Shown here: piece by piece, positions 6,755 through 8,788 of the stretch
Layout of the letters: every line of letters starts with the position of its first letter
How positions within the stretch are numbered: position 1 is the stretch's first letter
Assembly (NCBI GenBank): GCA_022822685.1
Contig: JAJEAQ010000631.1
Span: 1-8,788 of the forward strand
Length of the DNA: 8,788 nt
Source of the DNA: Trichodesmium sp. jk18x7bins.61
GTDB taxonomy: Bacteria; Cyanobacteriota; Cyanobacteriia; Cyanobacteriales; Microcoleaceae
Reading direction: 5' to 3'
Position numbers and translations under genes: made by a program
The notes under the pieces: generated by a model
Told to the model about the DNA's origin: nothing
Databases searched by the model: none
What the model saw: only the letters and a program-made list of their open reading frames with translations

Positions 6755-6878
6755 TGATGCAATATTTTGGCGTTGCTGAATCAAGGGATGAATCTTTGGA
6801 AATACATCCAAGCCTACAATTCATCCCGCAAATACACGCCAATATTTTTACTTTGGGACAGATTAAAATATTGCATCA
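6755..6878. mobile_element. 124 bp nested palindromic element overlapping the tgt stop codon
   Basis: The outer arms TGATGCAATATTTT (6755-6768) and AAAATATTGCATCA (6865-6878) are a perfect 14 bp inverted repeat. Nested inside are TTGGCGT (6767-6773) with ACGCCAA (6836-6842), GGGATGAAT (6785-6793) with ATTCATCCC (6819-6827), and TTGGA (6796-6800) with TCCAA (6807-6811). The whole could form one long stem on either strand. It is non-coding, and the last three bases of its right arm are the tgt stop codon. The size and symmetry fit a MITE or palindromic dispersed repeat. It may also end tgt transcripts. Confidence 0.65.
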
Positions 6879-7985
6879 ATCCGACTCAAGCCAACCAACA
6901 AACTCAGTGATAAAGCGATCGCCTACAATTGCATCTCGAATCCGTTGAGTAAAGCGAATCAGTTCTGTAACATTATGAAGAGATAAGAGAGTATAACCCA
7001 AAGATTCTTTGGCCCTAACCAAGTGACTCAGATAAGCTCGACTAAAATTTTGACAACAATAACAAGGGCAAGACTCATCCAATGGAGTAAAATCATCTCT
7101 AAACTTAGCATTTTTCAAATTCCACCGCTCACCCCTAACCAAAGCTACCCCATGTCGCCCCAAACGAGTGGGAATTACACAATCAAACAAATCCACCCCC
7201 GAAGCGATCGCCCGCACCATTTCTCGATAAGTACCAACTCCCATCAAATAGCGAGGCTTATCTTCTGGTAACAACGGAGTAGTCACTTTCACAATATGAT
7301 CTATTAGCTCACCAGGCTCTCCCACGCTTACCCCACCAATAGCATAACCAGATAAATCCAAATCTACCAACTGCCTCGCTGCTACAGAACGCAAATCCGG
7401 ATAAACACCGCCCTGAACAATACCAAATAGTGCCTGCTCCTGACGCTGATGAGCCTGAATACAACGCTCTAACCATCGATAAGTACGATTTGTTGCCAAC
7501 TCTACTTCTTCTCTACTTGCTGGGTAGGGCGGGCACTCATCAAAGGCCATAATCACATCTGCTCCCAATTCATTTTGAATTTGGATTGAACGTTCTGGAG
7601 TTAAATCAATAATACTACCATCACGAGGAGAGCGAAATTTAACACCTGCTTCACTAATAGTTCGGATCTCTCCCAAACTCAATACCTGAAAGCCCCCAGA
7701 GTCTGTCAAAATCGGCCCTTTCCAAGCCATAAATTGATGTAGTCCACCTGCACCAGAAACAATACTTTCTCCAGGCTGCAAGTGAAGATGATAAGTATTT
7801 GCCAATATCATCTGTGCACCCGCTACCTCTAACTGAGCAGGTGTGAGAGTTTTCACATTTGCTAAAGTCCCCACAGGCATAAATCTCGGTGTATCTACAC
7901 TGCCATGAGGAGTCAAAAAAACACCCGCACGGGCCTTCGTATAGCTACAACAAGCTTGACAATGAAATGAAAATTTTTTGGCCAT
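6876..7985 (-). CDS. tgt: Queuine/preQ1 tRNA-guanine transglycosylase
   Basis: This enzyme exchanges guanine 34 in tRNA-Asp, -Asn, -His and -Tyr for preQ1 (EC 2.4.2.29), the base-insertion step of queuosine synthesis. The 369-residue length is normal for a bacterial TGT. Catalytic and binding residues are all present: TDSGGFQ with D95, MAFDEC with D149, GGVSVGEP (217-224) for the ribose/base pocket, and LFDCVIPTRLGRHG with the nucleophile D268. The zinc site is C306, C308, C311 and H337 in CPCYC-C...SLHN. The chosen ATG gives the usual N-terminus leading into ARAGVFLTPHGSVDTPRFMPVGT; no Shine-Dalgarno is visible. It contains two HIP1 sites. The stop codon falls inside the right arm of the palindrome at 6755-6878. 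The gene follows the hypothetical at 8085-8534 by 99 bp on the same strand and converges on surE. Confidence 0.98.
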   Translation of the reverse strand: MAKKFSFHCQACCSYTKARAGVFLTPHGSVDTPRFMPVGTLANVKTLTPAQLEVAGAQMILANTYHLHLQPGESIVSGAGGLHQFMAWKGPILTDSGGFQVLSLGEIRTISEAGVKFRSPRDGSIIDLTPERSIQIQNELGADVIMAFDECPPYPASREEVELATNRTYRWLERCIQAHQRQEQALFGIVQGGVYPDLRSVAARQLVDLDLSGYAIGGVSVGEPGELIDHIVKVTTPLLPEDKPRYLMGVGTYREMVRAIASGVDLFDCVIPTRLGRHGVALVRGERWNLKNAKFRDDFTPLDESCPCYCCQNFSRAYLSHLVRAKESLGYTLLSLHNVTELIRFTQRIRDAIVGDRFITEFVGWLESD

Positions 7986-8017
7986 GGGATAGTTAGTATT
8001 GGCGATTTATAAATTCT

Positions 8018-8045
8018 AACTGTTTTCTTTAATATCAGAACAGTT
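8018..8045. promoter_or_regulatory. 7 bp inverted repeat upstream of tgt
   Basis: AACTGTT (8018-8024) and AACAGTT (8039-8045) are perfect inverted complements 14 bases apart, in the 99 bp gap before tgt. No U-run follows on the minus strand, so it is not a clear terminator of the upstream gene. It overlaps ATCAGAACA (8034-8042), a 9-mer that also occurs upstream of the hypothetical gene (8567-8575), so both may carry a shared site. Confidence 0.25.
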
Positions 8046-8084
8046 TACATTTTCTCCCCAATTCCGTATAATTTATATTTGTCC

Positions 8085-8534
8085 CTAAAAAGGGCAATCA
8101 TCATCATCAAACTGCATATCCCAATTAGATGACAAAACTTGATCCATAACAGCATCAAAAGCTGCAGTATTGATATTTCTAGTCGTTTCTTCTTGTAAAG
8201 GGTTTGACAGAGGAATTAGTCTTAACTTGCGTCCTTCAGTCATCAAATCAAAATATGTTTCTTGATTGGCAGACTTCCCAAGCTCTAGGTAGTCGAAACT
8301 ATAGACATTTAAGTATATTGAATGGTTGGCCACTAAGGTTGACCGTTGATGATCCGCAAATACTTCTAGTATGTATCCTTCCCCTTGGCTTTGAATCTGG
8401 CCATCTTGAGCATGGATGTAACGGACTCTACCTAAATCTATCAACAGTCTTTGTATATCACGTTTGTTGACAATAATGCCACTGTCAATTATGCAAGGAG
8501 CAGATACCCTCTGGTTAAAATTCTTGGAACTCAT
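8085..8534 (-). CDS. Hypothetical protein with SSB-tip-like acidic C-terminus
   Basis: I do not recognise a named family for this 149-residue soluble protein. The middle (residues about 30-110) is rich in predicted beta strands, for example GRVRYIHA (35-42), EGYILEVFA (52-60), SIYLNVYSFDYLEL (72-85) and RKLRLIPLS (102-110). A short helix-rich stretch follows (115-136). The last residues are MQFDDDDCPF, which closely resembles the conserved C-terminal tip of bacterial SSB (typically DFDDDIPF) that docks DNA-repair and replication enzymes. It lacks the recognisable SSB N-terminal sequence, though an OB-like barrel is conceivable. There is no signal peptide or membrane segment. The start has AGAGGG (8544-8549) nine bases upstream. 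The stop is 99 bp before tgt. Confidence is high that this is a gene and low about its function. Confidence 0.88.
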   Translation of the reverse strand: MSSKNFNQRVSAPCIIDSGIIVNKRDIQRLLIDLGRVRYIHAQDGQIQSQGEGYILEVFADHQRSTLVANHSIYLNVYSFDYLELGKSANQETYFDLMTEGRKLRLIPLSNPLQEETTRNINTAAFDAVMDQVLSSNWDMQFDDDDCPF

Positions 8535-8567
8535 ATAGCAAAGCCCTCTAAATTTGATAGACAGTTA

Positions 8568-8591
8568 TCAGAACAATTTTTTTTGTTCTGA
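8568..8591. promoter_or_regulatory. 9 bp perfect inverted repeat, possible operator or 5' UTR hairpin
   Basis: TCAGAACAA (8568-8576) and TTGTTCTGA (8583-8591) are perfect inverted complements around a loop of six T. It lies 34-57 bases upstream of the hypothetical gene's ATG. If transcription starts near 8681 it would be a leader hairpin; otherwise it could be an operator. It does not match the cyanobacterial LexA box. Confidence 0.4.
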
Positions 8592-8660
8592 GTTATGAGA
8601 TAGTGCTATTCTTGTTCCAATTCTGGCACAGTTTCTGGCAGTATGAAGCAATAATATTTC

Positions 8661-8716
8661 CTTTAACAACCAATTTCTTTAACAACTATTATAAATTCAA
8701 TTTTAAAAATTCAAAG
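8661..8716 (-). promoter_or_regulatory. Candidate promoter and 10 bp direct repeat upstream of the hypothetical gene
   Basis: On the minus strand TATAAT lies at 8693-8688, with only weak -35 matches near 8709-8716. Just past it the 10-mer GTTGTTAAAG occurs twice (8686-8677 and 8670-8661), 16 bp apart centre to centre. Paired direct repeats at that spacing are typical of activator or response-regulator sites, but here they sit at or after the predicted start, so repression would be more likely. The motif does not match NtcA (GTAN8TAC). Confidence 0.3.
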
Positions 8717-8788
8717 TGATTTATTTGGAATCATATCATGTTCGCTGAATTACTTCAGGATTTACGCATTTATAATATTGGGCAGTCA

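Larger units (their letters stand above)
6187..6875. other. Gene-free repeat-rich region between convergent surE and tgt
   Basis: No supportable gene is seen on either strand. The stretch contains a short heptamer run, a 121 bp element with imperfect terminal repeats (6231-6351), a GC-rich hairpin (6444-6476), a CCCTCC/GGGGGG snap-back (6598-6616) and most of a 124 bp nested palindrome (6755-6878). About 6480-6597 and 6620-6750 show nothing I can assign. It looks like a landing site for several small non-autonomous repeats between two gene ends. Confidence 0.7.

Noticed and set aside
6742..6948. Plus-strand 68-residue frame overlapping the end of tgt
   Set aside because: It is read through the nested palindrome and antisense tgt sequence; no ribosome site or protein-like pattern.
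7023..8470. Plus-strand frames at 7023-7271 and 8204-8470
   Set aside because: They are antisense shadows of tgt and of the hypothetical gene at 8085-8534.
8568..8591. Inverted repeat as a LexA/SOS box
   Set aside because: GAAC and GTTC are 10 or more bases apart and do not fit the cyanobacterial or Bacillus LexA consensus.
12..8742. AACATGATAT near the left edge (12-21) and its inverted complement near the right edge (8733-8742) as ends of one large element
   Set aside because: Only 10 AT-rich bases match, housekeeping genes lie in between, and AACATGATATTA also recurs at 6694-6705, so chance or a dispersed motif is more likely.

Overview
The window looks like a chromosomal segment of a filamentous, probably nitrogen-fixing (Nostocales-type) cyanobacterium. 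The DNA is AT-rich. It carries six copies of the cyanobacterial palindrome GCGATCGC (HIP1; at 546, 3393, 5686, 6113, 6915 and 7204), far more than chance would give. The intergenic DNA holds heptameric short tandem repeats and several MITE-like palindromic elements typical of that group. The assignment rests on these signatures, not on a species match.

Layout. 1-745 is gene-free and rich in small repeats: three CTATATATAG palindromes, a 117 bp inverted-repeat element with heptamers inside it, and a strong extended -10 followed by a region with two alternative folds. 746-1015 (-) is a small cupin. 1092-5363 (-) is the main object: a 1423-residue protein joining an N-terminal RelE/ParE-toxin-like domain, a UvrD/Rep-type superfamily 1 helicase, a stretch of irregular helical repeats and 16 perfectly phased TPRs. 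A 118 bp divergent promoter region separates it from surE (5482-6186, +), a survival-type 5'/3'-nucleotidase. 6187-6875 is a second gene-free stretch with at least three independent palindromic elements. 6876-7985 (-) is tgt, the tRNA-guanine transglycosylase of queuosine synthesis; its stop codon lies inside one arm of a 124 bp nested palindrome. 8085-8534 (-) is a hypothetical protein whose C-terminus closely resembles the acidic tip of single-stranded-DNA-binding protein (SSB). 8535-8788 is its upstream region, with a 10 bp direct repeat and a 9 bp inverted repeat.

How the genes may work together. surE and tgt are housekeeping genes and show no functional link to the helicase. The helicase and cupin lie on the same strand 76 bp apart and could be co-transcribed. 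The hypothetical gene and tgt are also co-directional, 98 bp apart.

The best candidate for an undescribed system is the single-polypeptide RelE-like/helicase/TPR fusion. It has every SF1 helicase motif, no neighbouring antitoxin gene, and an architecture that suggests nucleic-acid remodelling coupled to protein scaffolding, perhaps in RNA surveillance or defence. The second candidate is the SSB-tip-like tail of the hypothetical protein beside tgt.
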